From Brasilonema sp. UFV-L1 (GTDB lineage: Bacteria > Cyanobacteriota > Cyanobacteriia > Cyanobacteriales > Nostocaceae): a DNA stretch of 64,000 bases. The notes under the pieces are model-generated. The model did not search any database and was not told the DNA's origin. It saw only the letters and a program-made list of their open reading frames with translations. Both the position numbers and the translations under genes were made by a program. This document shows positions 1 through 9,335 of the stretch, piece after piece. Location: positions 24,567 through 88,566 of the forward strand of contig NZ_QMEA01000045.1 in NCBI RefSeq assembly GCF_012912105.1, written 5' to 3'. Position 1 is the first letter of the stretch. The number at the start of each line of letters is the position of its first letter.

Positions 1-124
1 ATAGTCATCAGAAAAATTAAGATTGTTTTAAAGAAGCTAATCAAGCTAACCTGAAACAATTGTAAACTCTTGATTGGCAAGGGTCACCAATCCTGATCAT
101 GGATTGAAATTATTGGCGAGATTT

Positions 125-1402
125 ATGAGCTACTACATTTCTCCCCGCTTTTTAGATAAACTTGCAGTTCACATTACCAAAAATTACCTCGACCTTCCTG
201 GTATTCGAGTCCCCTTAATTTTAGGTATTCACGGACGCAAAGGCGAAGGCAAGTCATTTCAATGTGAATTAGTTTTTGAGAGAATGGGTATCGAAGTGAC
301 TCACATCTCCGGCGGCGAACTGGAAAGTCCAGACGCTGGAGATTCAGCACGTCTGATTCGTCTGCGCTATCGAGAAACTGCAGAACTGATTCGCGTACGC
401 GGCAAAATGTGCGTGATTATGATTAATGATTTGGATGCAGGTGCTGGACGCTTTGATGAAGGAACTCAATATACAGTCAACACTCAGTTGGTAAATGCCA
501 CACTGATGAATATTGCCGACAATCCTACCGATGTACAACTTCCGGGTAGTTACGATGCAACGCCTTTACATCGTGTACCGATTATTGTCACAGGTAATGA
601 TTTTTCTACCCTCTATGCGCCACTCATTCGGGATGGTCGAATGGAGAAATTTTACTGGGACCCAGACCGAGATGATAAAATCGGCATTGTCGGTGGAATT
701 TTTAGCGAAGATGGACTTGCACGCCAGGAAGTTGAAAAGCTAGTCGATACATTTCCAAATCAATCGATAGACTTTTTCAGCGCTTTGCGTGCCCGAATTT
801 ATGATGAACAAATTCGCAACTTCATACACGAAATAGGAATTGAGCGCGTATCTCAACGTGTGGTTAACAGCATAGAAGGTCCACCACAATTTAGAAAGCC
901 TAATTTTAGCTTGTCTGGCTTAATTGAGATGGGCAACTTCATGTTTGGTGAACAACAGCGAGTTGAGAGTTCCCGACTTGTTGCGGAGTATAATCGCAGC
1001 TTGTACTCTCGTAATCAATCTGCATCTTCTGGTGCTGTAACACCAACAACTCAGCCGTCAAGCAATAGCCCAAGCCAAGGTACAACATCCAATGGATACC
1101 AAAAACAGCAAGTATCAAATACCCATTTGAGCTTGGAGACACAAGAACAGATACGTGAAATTTTGTCTGGTGGTTACAGAATTGGCATTGAGCACGTAGA
1201 TGAGCGCCGCTTCCGCACAGGTTCCTGGCAAAGTTGTGTCACAAGCCTAATTACAGGTGAACAAGATGCCATATCAACTGTGGAATCCTGTCTTGGAGAA
1301 TATAGTAATGAGTATGTACGCTTAGTGGCTATTGATCCAAAGGCAAAGCGGCGGGTGGTAGAAAAGATTATTCAACGCCCAAATGGTAAGGTGAGCCAAT
1401 AA
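125..1402 (+). CDS. rca: Rubisco activase with C-terminal RbcS-like (SSUL) domain
   Basis: AAA+ ATPase that remodels inhibited Rubisco; in cyanobacteria the RbcS-like tail tethers it to Rubisco, likely in carboxysomes. About 425 residues. Visible: Walker A GRKGEGKS (about 37-44), Walker B MINDLDAG (about 99-106), the AAA+ core to about 295, a Ser/Thr/Gln-rich linker to about 335, then an SSUL domain containing YRIGIEHVDERRFRTGSW. The SSUL carries two cysteines 18 residues apart (SWQSC...VESC), the spacing of the redox pair in CcmM SSUL domains. I chose ATG 125 (MSYYISPRFLDKLAVH) because that is the family's usual start and GGCGAG lies 5 bases upstream; an in-frame TTG at 74 would add 17 residues. 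No rbcL or rbcS is in the window. Confidence 0.95.
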   Translation: MSYYISPRFLDKLAVHITKNYLDLPGIRVPLILGIHGRKGEGKSFQCELVFERMGIEVTHISGGELESPDAGDSARLIRLRYRETAELIRVRGKMCVIMINDLDAGAGRFDEGTQYTVNTQLVNATLMNIADNPTDVQLPGSYDATPLHRVPIIVTGNDFSTLYAPLIRDGRMEKFYWDPDRDDKIGIVGGIFSEDGLARQEVEKLVDTFPNQSIDFFSALRARIYDEQIRNFIHEIGIERVSQRVVNSIEGPPQFRKPNFSLSGLIEMGNFMFGEQQRVESSRLVAEYNRSLYSRNQSASSGAVTPTTQPSSNSPSQGTTSNGYQKQQVSNTHLSLETQEQIREILSGGYRIGIEHVDERRFRTGSWQSCVTSLITGEQDAISTVESCLGEYSNEYVRLVAIDPKAKRRVVEKIIQRPNGKVSQ

Positions 1403-1681
1403 CTAAGTTGATGGGAAAGGGGCTTTGTGAATACCACCACTATTCCCCAACCGCATCATCTTGATCGTGCGATCTGCCTTACTTTGCGTAGCGTGCGCTT
1501 TGCGCAAAGTAAGGCAGCAGCACACGCTACGCTCTGGTTACCCTAAAGTCCAATCAACAAGCGATCTGCCGGAGCGCGTAGCGTGCGCTTTGCGCTTAAG
1601 GCAAGCGTTAGCTCCGGCCCCCTAAGGGGCTAGCTATCGCTCTGGTCATTCCTCAATGGATATTCCCGAATCTTATTTCTA
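1403..1681. repeat. Intergenic palindromes between rca and the 2H phosphoesterase gene
   Basis: No gene seen. It holds a hairpin whose 15-base arms CTGCCTTACTTTGCG (1474-1488) and its reverse complement (1503-1517) flank a GC-rich core. A second, GC-rich inverted repeat bounded by CCGGAGC/GCTCCGG lies at about 1570-1617. The core word GCGTAGCGTGCGCTTTGCGC recurs in both. This is typical Nostocales intergenic repeat DNA. It sits between convergent genes, so the hairpins could also help termination. Confidence 0.6.
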
Positions 1682-2263
1682 TTAATAACAGAATATGCAA
1701 CTTGATGACTTTACGTCAAATGGTAGAAGACAAAAAGGAAACTCAGTTGTAACGTTCCACCTCCTACCATCGTGCAGCAACAGCGTTAAGCAAGAAGCAG
1801 TAAACTCAAAGTGTAATTCACGCTTTTCAAATTCAGACCAAGCAGCTTTGAAGTTCTGACGCGTTAAGTCTTTAAATGCAACTGTCATGTGGGGAGCAAA
1901 GGGCCGGGTTTTCCCAACTTTGTCAACAATTCCCAAGTAACTCTCTAAATGCACCATCAAATCAGCATGCAAAGTCAGCAGTTGTTGACTTCTGACGACA
2001 TTTATGTATATCACACGTGGGACAAAGGCAGCAAACCCACTCAGTGTGATCGAGACTGACTCTCGACGACTGGCAAAATCTCCAAGACATTTTTCTAATC
2101 TTGGTACCTCGGTATCTGCCCATTCAAAGGGCGGTTGTAGGGTGATGTGCGGTGGAGATTTTTGTGCGTGACGACTGGCATATTTATCAGCAAAGTATTG
2201 CTTGATTTGGTTAGCGTAGTCTTGAATTTTCTGAGGTGGCAACAAAGCTATAAAAAAAGTCAT
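1682..2263 (-). CDS. 2'-5' RNA ligase / LigT-like 2H phosphoesterase family protein
   Basis: 193 residues, the usual size for a 2H phosphoesterase. The two family signature motifs are present: H39-I-T41 in PPHITLQPPF and H125-M-T127 in FAPHMTVAF. Each supplies a catalytic histidine and a phosphate-binding threonine. Members act on 2',5' or 2',3'-cyclic phosphate ends of RNA or nucleotides; the physiological substrate here cannot be read from sequence. The tail after about 170 (ending SSSCIFCY) looks unconserved. It starts 10 bases downstream of the WD40 gene stop, so the two are probably cotranscribed, WD40 gene first. Confidence 0.8.
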   Translation of the reverse strand: MTFFIALLPPQKIQDYANQIKQYFADKYASRHAQKSPPHITLQPPFEWADTEVPRLEKCLGDFASRRESVSITLSGFAAFVPRVIYINVVRSQQLLTLHADLMVHLESYLGIVDKVGKTRPFAPHMTVAFKDLTRQNFKAAWSEFEKRELHFEFTASCLTLLLHDGRRWNVTTEFPFCLLPFDVKSSSCIFCY

Positions 2264-2273
2264 GGTTGGTGAT

Positions 2274-3392
2274 TTACGGACTTACGAGCCAAACATTAAC
2301 TCTTGTATCAAATCCACCACTGGCAAGCTTTGTTCCATCAGGACTAAAAGCGATGCTGCTCACCCAGTCAGAATGTCCATAAAATGTTGTTATTAACTCG
2401 CCTGTTGTTAAATTCCATAGCTTTATTCCATCTTTGCCAGCGCTGGCGAGGGTTTGTCCGTTTGGGTTGATGGCGATCGCATTCACCCAGTTGTTATGTC
2501 CGCTCAAAGTACTAACTAATCTTCCAGTGGAAGGATTCCAGAGTTTAATCGTGCGATCGCGGCTCGCACTGACCAAAGTTTTTCCATCTGGTGTAAAATC
2601 CACTTTAGTAATTGTATTAGAATGTGCTCTTGAGATTGTACGGATTAATTTTCCACTACTCAAATCCCACAGCTTAATCACACCAATGTTGTCACCACTT
2701 GCCAACGTCTGACCATCAGGGCTAATTGCCACGGTATTAATCAAATTATCAAAGCGTGCCAAAGTCGCAAGTGGGCGTTGCTGTAGCAAATCCCACATCC
2801 GAATACCATCTGACGCACCGCTCACAAGGATTTTACCATTTGGCGTCACTGCTAAAGATAAGACATTGCTTGTATGCTCAACAAAAGAGCGAGTAAATTT
2901 GTTGTTTTTTAGGTTCCAAAGATTAATGGTGTTGTCATTACTGCCACTAGCAAGAGTTTGACCATCTGGCGAAATAACTATAGACTCAACTGCAGTTTTA
3001 TGCGCTTTGCGGATAATCCCAAACCTTTTGCCAGTTGTTGTATCCCATAAGCGAATGATGCCTTCATTATCATAGCCGCCGCTGATCAGAATTCGGCTAT
3101 CTGGGGTGAAGACAAGAGATTTAATAGTTCCGGAATGCTCTGTAAATGTATAAATAAGTTGTGGATTCGTAACGCTCGTCGTCGGTTGGGTGACTGGTGC
3201 TAGTTCAACTTCAACAGGAGCAGAGATAGCAGATGGTATTCGGATTAAGGGAGTGAGGGCAACAGCACCTGCTACGCTCATAAATATCACAAAATTTTTG
3301 GCACTAGTTATTTGAGAGTGAAATGCCTTTGTGCGCCCCCCAAGATGTTTTGCATTCTCGATTTGGGGTAGGAATTTATCCTGATTATCCAT
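2274..3392 (-). CDS. Membrane-anchored WD40 repeat protein
   Basis: About 372 residues. A hydrophobic segment near residues 35-55 (FVIFMSVAGAVALTPLI) is followed by an apparently exported region with seven WD40 repeats from about 85 to the end. Each has a recognisable SPDGQTLASGS...IKLWD core, enough for one seven-bladed propeller. Such propellers are protein-interaction scaffolds; no enzymatic domain is visible and the partner is unknown. ATG 3392 (MDNQDKF) is preferred over an in-frame TTG at 3401. The 2H phosphoesterase gene follows after 10 bases. Confidence 0.85.
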   Translation of the reverse strand: MDNQDKFLPQIENAKHLGGRTKAFHSQITSAKNFVIFMSVAGAVALTPLIRIPSAISAPVEVELAPVTQPTTSVTNPQLIYTFTEHSGTIKSLVFTPDSRILISGGYDNEGIIRLWDTTTGKRFGIIRKAHKTAVESIVISPDGQTLASGSNDNTINLWNLKNNKFTRSFVEHTSNVLSLAVTPNGKILVSGASDGIRMWDLLQQRPLATLARFDNLINTVAISPDGQTLASGDNIGVIKLWDLSSGKLIRTISRAHSNTITKVDFTPDGKTLVSASRDRTIKLWNPSTGRLVSTLSGHNNWVNAIAINPNGQTLASAGKDGIKLWNLTTGELITTFYGHSDWVSSIAFSPDGTKLASGGFDTRVNVWLVSP

Positions 3393-3566
3393 ATATTTCA
3401 AATATCTATTTCAAATATCTCAAGCTCGCCTGTAGCACATTTTAGGGCGAAAAAGACCCGCCCGTAAATGACAATACTGACGTTATACGTAATAGATAAT
3501 ACGATTTTTGAAACGTATATCCCGGCAACTACATAGACTCTTCATCTCAAATTTCAGAGCCAAAAT

Positions 3567-3863
3567 CTAATGATATGGTGGCTTTTTCTTAGAAACACTC
3601 AGCATTGGTAAAGCAGCACTTGACGAGCGAGAAGGCAGATAATGTTGCACGACAGGCTCTTCAGGCAAGGGTTGGCGTTGCTGAATCCGCCACCATTTGT
3701 AGGCTAACGCTATCCCTGTTGTTCCCAAGCCAAAAGCGAACAACGACCAGTTATCGTCAAATCCACCAATCAATGCATCTATCACCCCCATCGTAATCAA
3801 TACACTGATAAGTGGTTCTTTACGGTAGGCTGACTTCAAAAAACGAGGGAATACAGCATTCAT
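3567..3863 (-). CDS. Small two-helix membrane protein, unknown function
   Basis: 98 residues. Two hydrophobic stretches (about 17-35, LISVLITMGVIDALIGG, and 40-56, SLFAFGLGTTGIALAY) are followed by WWRIQQRQPLPEEP and a Ser/Lys-rich tail. I do not recognise a family with confidence. The composition resembles other short cyanobacterial inner-membrane or thylakoid proteins. It starts with ATG and has its own intergenic spaces on both sides. Confidence 0.6.
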   Translation of the reverse strand: MNAVFPRFLKSAYRKEPLISVLITMGVIDALIGGFDDNWSLFAFGLGTTGIALAYKWWRIQQRQPLPEEPVVQHYLPSRSSSAALPMLSVSKKKPPYH

Positions 3864-4012
3864 AACTAGCTTTTTTGTTCCTGTTCACCTTTGATGTATA
3901 CTTACATTTATTGAGAATATCTCACTCGCATATTGACGCTTTTGTGATATACCCTCAACTTCATTATACTTTTCTGAAGTCGAGGAGACTCTAAAAAGGC
4001 ATGATTAAGTCA

Positions 4013-4039
4013 AAACCAGCTGAGATACCCAGCTGGTTT
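4013..4039 (-). terminator. Hairpin downstream of the Hlip gene
   Basis: A perfect stem AACCAGCTG/CAGCTGGTT with a 7-base loop, followed on the minus strand by TTTT. It lies about 120 bases past the Hlip stop codon, consistent with a weak Rho-independent terminator for that transcript. Confidence 0.45.
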
Positions 4040-4159
4040 GAGCTTTTGGTCATTTGTACTTACTTCAAACTAATACTCATCCCTCAGTCCCAAAAAAGGT
4101 ATTCTGAGTTCTGAACGGAGGCTGCGCTTTCCTTGCTCTGCTCCTTCTTCGTCAAAATC

Positions 4160-4330
4160 CTACTTCAGACCAAGCCATGATAATACTCCTTGGTTGGTAA
4201 CATATTCAATTACCACCATGAGCAAGAAGCCAATCATTGCGGCTCTACCATTCAAACGCTCAGCATATTCATTAAACCCTAACTTCGGCTCTTCTAACTT
4301 GGGAGTTACACTTGGCTGTGGCTGTGTCAT
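4160..4330 (-). CDS. High-light-inducible protein (Hlip, one-helix CAB-like)
   Basis: 56 residues, beginning MTQPQPSVTPKLEEPKLGFN and ending GVLSWLGLK. The core EYAERLNGRAAMIGFLLMVV is the chlorophyll-binding one-helix signature of Hlip/SCP proteins (ExxNxRxAMxGF), with the Glu and Asn/Arg ligands in place. Hlips bind chlorophyll and carotenoid in thylakoids, protect PSII and PSI assembly intermediates and are induced by high light. Two adjacent ATG codons (4333 and 4330) follow an AGAGG ribosome-binding site 5 or 8 bases away; either may start. Confidence 0.9.
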   Translation of the reverse strand: MTQPQPSVTPKLEEPKLGFNEYAERLNGRAAMIGFLLMVVIEYVTNQGVLSWLGLK

Positions 4331-4333
4331 CAT

Positions 4334-4666
4334 AAAAACCTCTTTTTGACAAATGAACTTTTAAGTCGATATTTAAGTGACAATACACCTGAGCTATACA
4401 GCATAAGCTATTTAGCAGGATTGTCACTGTTTACAATTATTTACGATTCTTAGTTTATTGTAGAAGTACTTTAGCAATCGTCAAGAGCAAAAGTTTGAAG
4501 TACAGTAGTAGTATCAGCAGCAATTGTCGCCTCAACGCTCAGTGCTGTTTTTGTAGTTACAACTTTTCGCTCACAACAACTTGTCGAATTCGTAGTTTCT
4601 GATTCAAAAGACTAAGGATGAGACTGACAAACTATAAGCCATACAAAAATTCATAAGAGGTCATAA
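4334..4666. other. Divergent promoter region between the Hlip gene and ald
   Basis: About 330 AT-rich bases separate the minus-strand Hlip gene from the plus-strand ald gene. The region must hold both promoters. I see no further gene and no clear operator. Confidence 0.4.
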
Positions 4667-5758
4667 ATGGAAATTGGTATTCCCAAAGAAACAAAGGACC
4701 AAGAGTTTCGAGTTGGGTTAAGTCCTTCTAGTATTCGAGTCTTACAAGAAAACGGTCATACGGTTTTCGTAGAGACTCAAGCAGGTATTGGGGCTGGATT
4801 TACAGATGATGACTACACAAGCGTTGGCGCTAAAATAGTTTCCACCACAGAGGAAGCTTGGAATCGCCAACTGGTTGTTAAAGTCAAAGAGCCACTAGCT
4901 GCAGAGTATAAATTTTTGCAGAAGGAGCAAATTTTATTTACATATCTGCATTTAGCAGCTGACCGAAAGTTAACCGAACATCTGATTGATTGTGGTGTGA
5001 CGGCGATCGCCTACGAAACTGTAGAACAATCAGGTAGCAACAAATTACCTCTGTTAACTCCGATGAGCATTATTGCAGGTCGGTTATCCGTACAATTTGG
5101 GGCAAGATTCCTAGAGCGCCAGCAAGGTGGTAGAGGGGTTTTGCTAGGGGGTGTACCCGGAGTTCGAGCAGGTAAAGTCGTGATTCTCGGTGGCGGTGTT
5201 GTCGGTACAGAAGCCGCAAAAATTGCTGTGGGTATGGGTGCGGCTGTCCAAATCATAGATGTTAATGTTGAGCGCCTTGCTTATCTAGAAACTTTGTTTG
5301 GTTCCAGAGTCGAACTGCTTTACAGCAACTCCGCTCACATTGAAACCGCAGTCAAAGATGCTGACTTACTCATCGGTGCTGTTTTAATACCAGGACGTAG
5401 AGCACCCATCCTTGTGTCCCGCAACTTAGTCAAACAAATGCGCCCTGGTTCTGTCATAGTTGATGTTGCTGTTGATCAAGGTGGTTGCGTGGAAACTTTA
5501 CACCCCACATCCCACACTCATCCTGTTTATCTTGAAGAGGGTGTGGTACATTATGGCGTTCCTAATATGCCAGGGGCAGTACCTTGGACTTCTACCCAAG
5601 CATTGAACAACAGTACCCTACCTTATGTATTACAATTAGCAAATTCAGGGATAAACGCACTGACAAATAACCCAGCATTAGCCAAAGGTGTGAACGTGCA
5701 AGACCATAAGTTAGTTCATCCTGGATTGCAAGAGGTATTTCCTGACTTAGTTGTGTAG
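4667..5758 (+). CDS. ald: Alanine dehydrogenase
   Basis: NAD-dependent interconversion of L-alanine and pyruvate plus ammonium. 363 residues, full length. It starts [20 protein letters not shown], the family N-terminus, with the substrate-binding arginine in EFRVGLSP. It carries [10 protein letters not shown] with the catalytic-region lysine, YLHLAAD, and the Rossmann loop [17 protein letters not shown] near 175. It ends [11 protein letters not shown]. In filamentous cyanobacteria the enzyme is linked to alanine catabolism and diazotrophic growth. Its last 43 bases overlap the 3' end of the convergent histidine kinase gene. Confidence 0.95.
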   Translation: MEIGIPKETKDQEFRVGLSPSSIRVLQENGHTVFVETQAGIGAGFTDDDYTSVGAKIVSTTEEAWNRQLVVKVKEPLAAEYKFLQKEQILFTYLHLAADRKLTEHLIDCGVTAIAYETVEQSGSNKLPLLTPMSIIAGRLSVQFGARFLERQQGGRGVLLGGVPGVRAGKVVILGGGVVGTEAAKIAVGMGAAVQIIDVNVERLAYLETLFGSRVELLYSNSAHIETAVKDADLLIGAVLIPGRRAPILVSRNLVKQMRPGSVIVDVAVDQGGCVETLHPTSHTHPVYLEEGVVHYGVPNMPGAVPWTSTQALNNSTLPYVLQLANSGINALTNNPALAKGVNVQDHKLVHPGLQEVFPDLVV

Positions 5759-7689
5759 TCGGTTGTCAGTTTAGCATCTGAGAGTTCTTCGCTTGTTTTT
5801 GCCTCGTCTTCTTCTTTGTGTGCCTCTTCTTCTGGTACTGTGTTGGTATCTATAAGTGGCAGATACACACTAAAAGTAGCTCCCTGTCCGACTCCGGGAC
5901 TTTCGGCACGAACACTTCCACCATGCATTTCCACCAAATGACGTACAATTGCCAGTCCTAGTCCTAGCCCACCTTGGCTTCTGGTGATGCTGCCATCAGC
6001 TTGGCGAAAGCGATCAAAAACATGAGGAAGAAAATCTGGACTGATACCACTACCCGTATCGCTCACTTGAATAAGTGCTGAGTATTGAGGAGCCTGCGCT
6101 GGCTGTACAACGCAGTGGCTCTTCAAAACCGGGAACTCAGTACTGATTGACAATCGTATTTCTACCCTTCCGTCTGGGGGTGTGAACTTGAGTGCATTAC
6201 TCAGTAGATTCCAAGTGATTTGCTGTAAGCGGTTTGGATCACCACAAACAAAAAAGCGAGTGGAAGAGTGAGGAGGTGAAGGGGATGGAGGAGAGACTTC
6301 TGATTGCTTCGCTGAGCGAGCAACGCTACGCGATTTTGAATTTTGAGAAAAGTTGGAGATGTGGTTTTCTCCGTAAGCGATCGCTCCTCGCTCAGCGAGG
6401 CTCCAATCTATGCCCTCTGGGCACGCTGGGCTAGCAGTCATCTTCGGTGATTTTGAATTGGTTTGTTTGTTTGTCCCCTCGTCTTCTGTGTTAGTGTGTT
6501 CAATAATGTACTCAAGTTGAATATTTTTTGTCTGGGCTTCCAAGCGTACGCTATCTACAACGGTTGAAATCACAGGTATTAAGTTAATCGGACAGAGATT
6601 GAGTTGCAGCTTGCCACGCATAATTCGCGAGACATCTAAAATATCGTCTATAAGTTGTGCCTGCAAACTCGCGTTACGTTCAATTGTTTCTAGAGCGCGT
6701 GTAATGGCTTTTTCATCCATATTTCGCTGGCGCAGCAGTCTAGACCAACCTAGTATAGAAGTTAAAGGTGTACGAAGTTCATGGGAAAGAGTCGCTAAAA
6801 ACTCGTCCTTGAGGCGGTTTGCTGTTTCAGCTTCTTGTCGTGCTGTTTGTTCGCGGATGAACTTGATATGTTCTTCTTGTGCTTGTTTGCGCTCTGTCAT
6901 ATCTTCTATCGTGCCGACATAACCAATGACTTTTCGTTCATTGGAAAGCATGGGTGACGAAGACATATGAACCCAACGCTCAACTCCTGTCGGAGTGATA
7001 ATGCGAAACTCTCCTCTGTACTCAATTCCTTCTCCAGACAGAGCATACCAATCAGCAATAACTCGCTCTCTATCTTCTGGATGAATTGCTTGTGTCCAAC
7101 CATCGCCTAAACTCTCTTCCTGTGTCATTCCATAGATAGCTTGATATCGTGGATTGACATAAGTGCATTTTCTGAATGTATCTGTTAGAAAAATACCTAC
7201 AGGTGAGCAAGCACTTAAAGAACGAAACATCTCTTCTCGCTTTCTCAGTTCGGTGTTCATTTCTATCAATTGTGCTGCTTGCCGCTCGATCTTGACGGTT
7301 TTCTGAAACAGATCAACAAATGCAGCTACCTTGGATTTCAAAATTTCTGGATGAATAGGTTTAAAGAGATAGTCCACAGCCCCAAGGGAATATCCTCTAA
7401 ACACCATGTTGTCACTGGTGCTAAATGCTGTTAGAAAAATAATCGGTGTATGGCGCGATCGCTCTCGCTGGCGAATCAGGGCTGCTGTCTCGAACCCGTC
7501 CATATTTGGCATCTGCACATCTAATAGAATCACCGCAAAGTCCTGATTGAGTAAACATCGCAGTGCTTCAGCACCAGACGTAGCCCTCACCACATTTTGC
7601 TCCAGACTATCTAAAATTGCCTCCAGGGCTAATAAATTTTCTGGATGATCATCTACCAGCAGAACGTTAACTTTTGGTTCAAATGGCAT
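5716..7689 (-). CDS. Response regulator-PAS-histidine kinase (hybrid sensor kinase)
   Basis: 657 residues. The N-terminal receiver (1-125) has the acidic pair D13/D14, phosphoacceptor D57 in [11 protein letters not shown] and K110. A PAS/PAC domain follows at about 152-270, a short coiled coil, HisKA with H303 ([17 protein letters not shown]), then the ATPase domain with N box NLLSNALKF (about 494-502), DTGSGIS and [10 protein letters not shown]. Between HisKA and the ATPase lies an unusual insert of about 80 residues (398-477; bases 6259-6498). It is encoded by DNA resembling the window's intergenic repeats and is rich in Ser, Pro and Lys. The acidic tail beyond the kinase overlaps ald. CheB and CheR genes lie directly upstream on the same strand, so it probably belongs to that pathway. 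Confidence 0.92.
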   Translation of the reverse strand: MPFEPKVNVLLVDDHPENLLALEAILDSLEQNVVRATSGAEALRCLLNQDFAVILLDVQMPNMDGFETAALIRQRERSRHTPIIFLTAFSTSDNMVFRGYSLGAVDYLFKPIHPEILKSKVAAFVDLFQKTVKIERQAAQLIEMNTELRKREEMFRSLSACSPVGIFLTDTFRKCTYVNPRYQAIYGMTQEESLGDGWTQAIHPEDRERVIADWYALSGEGIEYRGEFRIITPTGVERWVHMSSSPMLSNERKVIGYVGTIEDMTERKQAQEEHIKFIREQTARQEAETANRLKDEFLATLSHELRTPLTSILGWSRLLRQRNMDEKAITRALETIERNASLQAQLIDDILDVSRIMRGKLQLNLCPINLIPVISTVVDSVRLEAQTKNIQLEYIIEHTNTEDEGTNKQTNSKSPKMTASPACPEGIDWSLAERGAIAYGENHISNFSQNSKSRSVARSAKQSEVSPPSPSPPHSSTRFFVCGDPNRLQQITWNLLSNALKFTPPDGRVEIRLSISTEFPVLKSHCVVQPAQAPQYSALIQVSDTGSGISPDFLPHVFDRFRQADGSITRSQGGLGLGLAIVRHLVEMHGGSVRAESPGVGQGATFSVYLPLIDTNTVPEEEAHKEEDEAKTSEELSDAKLTTDYTTKSGNTSCNPG

Positions 7690-7853
7690 TTCTATCTGTA
7701 CGCTTTAAGAAAGATATCGAAACGTTTTCACGTCTTTCTATTGACTGTGACGCGTGTACTTATTTTATTCCCACTATCTTAAGTTATAAATTTTAGTTCT
7801 GATTGACAATTTTAGTTCAGAGCTCTTTCATATGAAGAATGAGATAAAAACTC

Positions 7854-8441
7854 TCAAAAAAGATGACAAATTTTAACTAAGTAAGGCGCAATATCTGCTA
7901 AAAGTAGAACTTTATCTGCAACTCCAGCTGCTATTGCCGCTTTAGGCATTGTCGAACAAGCCGCTGTTGAAGGTTCTTGTACCACAGTTTTGCCGCCGCG
8001 TGCTTTAATTTTTGCCATCCCATGAGTACCATCATGATTTGCTCCTGTCAACAGGACACCAATCAATTTTTCAGCATAAGTATCTGCCGCAGTTTCAAAT
8101 AGCACATCGATTGACGGCCGTGCATAAGTCACAGGAGCATCAACAGATAAGGAAAAGCTTGGACAAGAAGCTGTGTCGTTTTTTACTTCTACCATGAGAT
8201 GATAATCTGCTGGTGCTAAATATATGTAACCAGGCACAATTTCTTCCTTATCTTGTGGTTCAGTGACAACTAAAGCACAGTACTGCTGCAATGCAGCTCT
8301 TAATTTCTGATCAGAAGCTTTGTAACGGTGTTGAACAATTGCCACAGGTACCGGGAAGTTTCTTGGCAATCCCGCGAGTAAAACTTCAAGGGCATGTAAC
8401 CCTCCTAAGGATGCACCAACGGCAATAAGTTGAATTGTCAT
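7854..8441 (-). CDS. CheB-type protein-glutamate methylesterase domain protein
   Basis: 195 residues, consisting only of the CheB catalytic domain with no receiver. The putative triad is S11 (VGASLGG), H38 (IVQHRY) and D137 (LTGANHDG), with ARPSIDVLF also present. CheB demethylates (or deamidates) chemoreceptor glutamates. It lies between a CheR-like methyltransferase and a receiver-bearing histidine kinase with short gaps, so the missing receiver may be supplied in trans by that kinase. No chemoreceptor, CheA or CheW is in the window, so a role in non-motility signalling is possible. Confidence 0.88.
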   Translation of the reverse strand: MTIQLIAVGASLGGLHALEVLLAGLPRNFPVPVAIVQHRYKASDQKLRAALQQYCALVVTEPQDKEEIVPGYIYLAPADYHLMVEVKNDTASCPSFSLSVDAPVTYARPSIDVLFETAADTYAEKLIGVLLTGANHDGTHGMAKIKARGGKTVVQEPSTAACSTMPKAAIAAGVADKVLLLADIAPYLVKICHLF

Positions 8442-8510
8442 TAGTAGTGAGTAACTAAGGGTTAATGATTAGTAGTTTATGACAACTATGAGCGACTTTA
8501 TTATGAATTA

Positions 8511-9335
8511 TTATCGAATTCTACGGTAAAGCTTTCCTCCACCTTCTAATTCTTCATAGTCTTGCTCATGTGGAGTAAACTTCAGTGTTTCTTGACGTCC
8601 CAAACCCAAAATTCCAAATGAAACCAGACTTTCATGAAAAAGATTATGAACTCGATTTTGTAAAGATTGATTAAAATAAATCAAAACATTACGACATAAA
8701 ATAATATGAAATTCATTAAAAGAATTATCAGTTGCTAAATTATGTTGTGAAAAAACCATATTCTCTTTAAGATTTGAAGCAAAAATAGCATGGTCATAAG
8801 CTGCTGTGTAATATTCTGAAAAAGATTTTCTTCCACCTGATTGTAAATAATTTTGAGTATAGTCTTGCATCAAGTCCAATGGATAAATTCCCGTTTTAGC
8901 TTGTCTTAAAACCATCTCATTCAGGTCAGTAGCATACAGTCGGCAACGGTGATAAAGTCCCTCTTCCTGCAGTAAAATTGCCATAGAGTAAACTTCTTCA
9001 CCAGTAGAACATCCAGCATGCCAAATGCGAATAAATGGATAAGTTCGTAATAACGGCACTACTTTTTTCCGAAATGTCAAAAAAAAGTTGGGGTCACGAA
9101 ACATAGTAGTAACATTAACCGAAAGGCTACATAAAAATCTCTCCATACATTCGGGGTTATGGAGAACTTTTTCCTGCAGTCCAGAAATACTGGTTAAATT
9201 TTCGGCTCGGATGATGTTCCAAATTCGCCGTTTCAGTGAAGCTAAGGCATAATTTCTGAAATCAAACCCGTAGTAACGATGTATGCCTTCTAATAACAAT
9301 TGAATTTCAATATCTTCAAGCTGCTCTCTAAGCAT
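8511..9335 (-). CDS. CheR-type protein-glutamate O-methyltransferase
   Basis: 274 residues. The N-terminal all-helical CheR domain contains YYGFDFRNYALASLKRRI. The SAM-binding domain contains IWHAGCSTGEEVYSMA and ends with the CheR core motif IILCRNVLIYFN. It transfers methyl groups from SAM to receptor glutamates and would oppose the neighbouring CheB. The three genes in this order (methyltransferase, esterase, hybrid kinase) probably form one signalling unit, although gaps of 69 and 164 bases leave room for internal promoters. Confidence 0.9.
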   Translation of the reverse strand: MLREQLEDIEIQLLLEGIHRYYGFDFRNYALASLKRRIWNIIRAENLTSISGLQEKVLHNPECMERFLCSLSVNVTTMFRDPNFFLTFRKKVVPLLRTYPFIRIWHAGCSTGEEVYSMAILLQEEGLYHRCRLYATDLNEMVLRQAKTGIYPLDLMQDYTQNYLQSGGRKSFSEYYTAAYDHAIFASNLKENMVFSQHNLATDNSFNEFHIILCRNVLIYFNQSLQNRVHNLFHESLVSFGILGLGRQETLKFTPHEQDYEELEGGGKLYRRIR

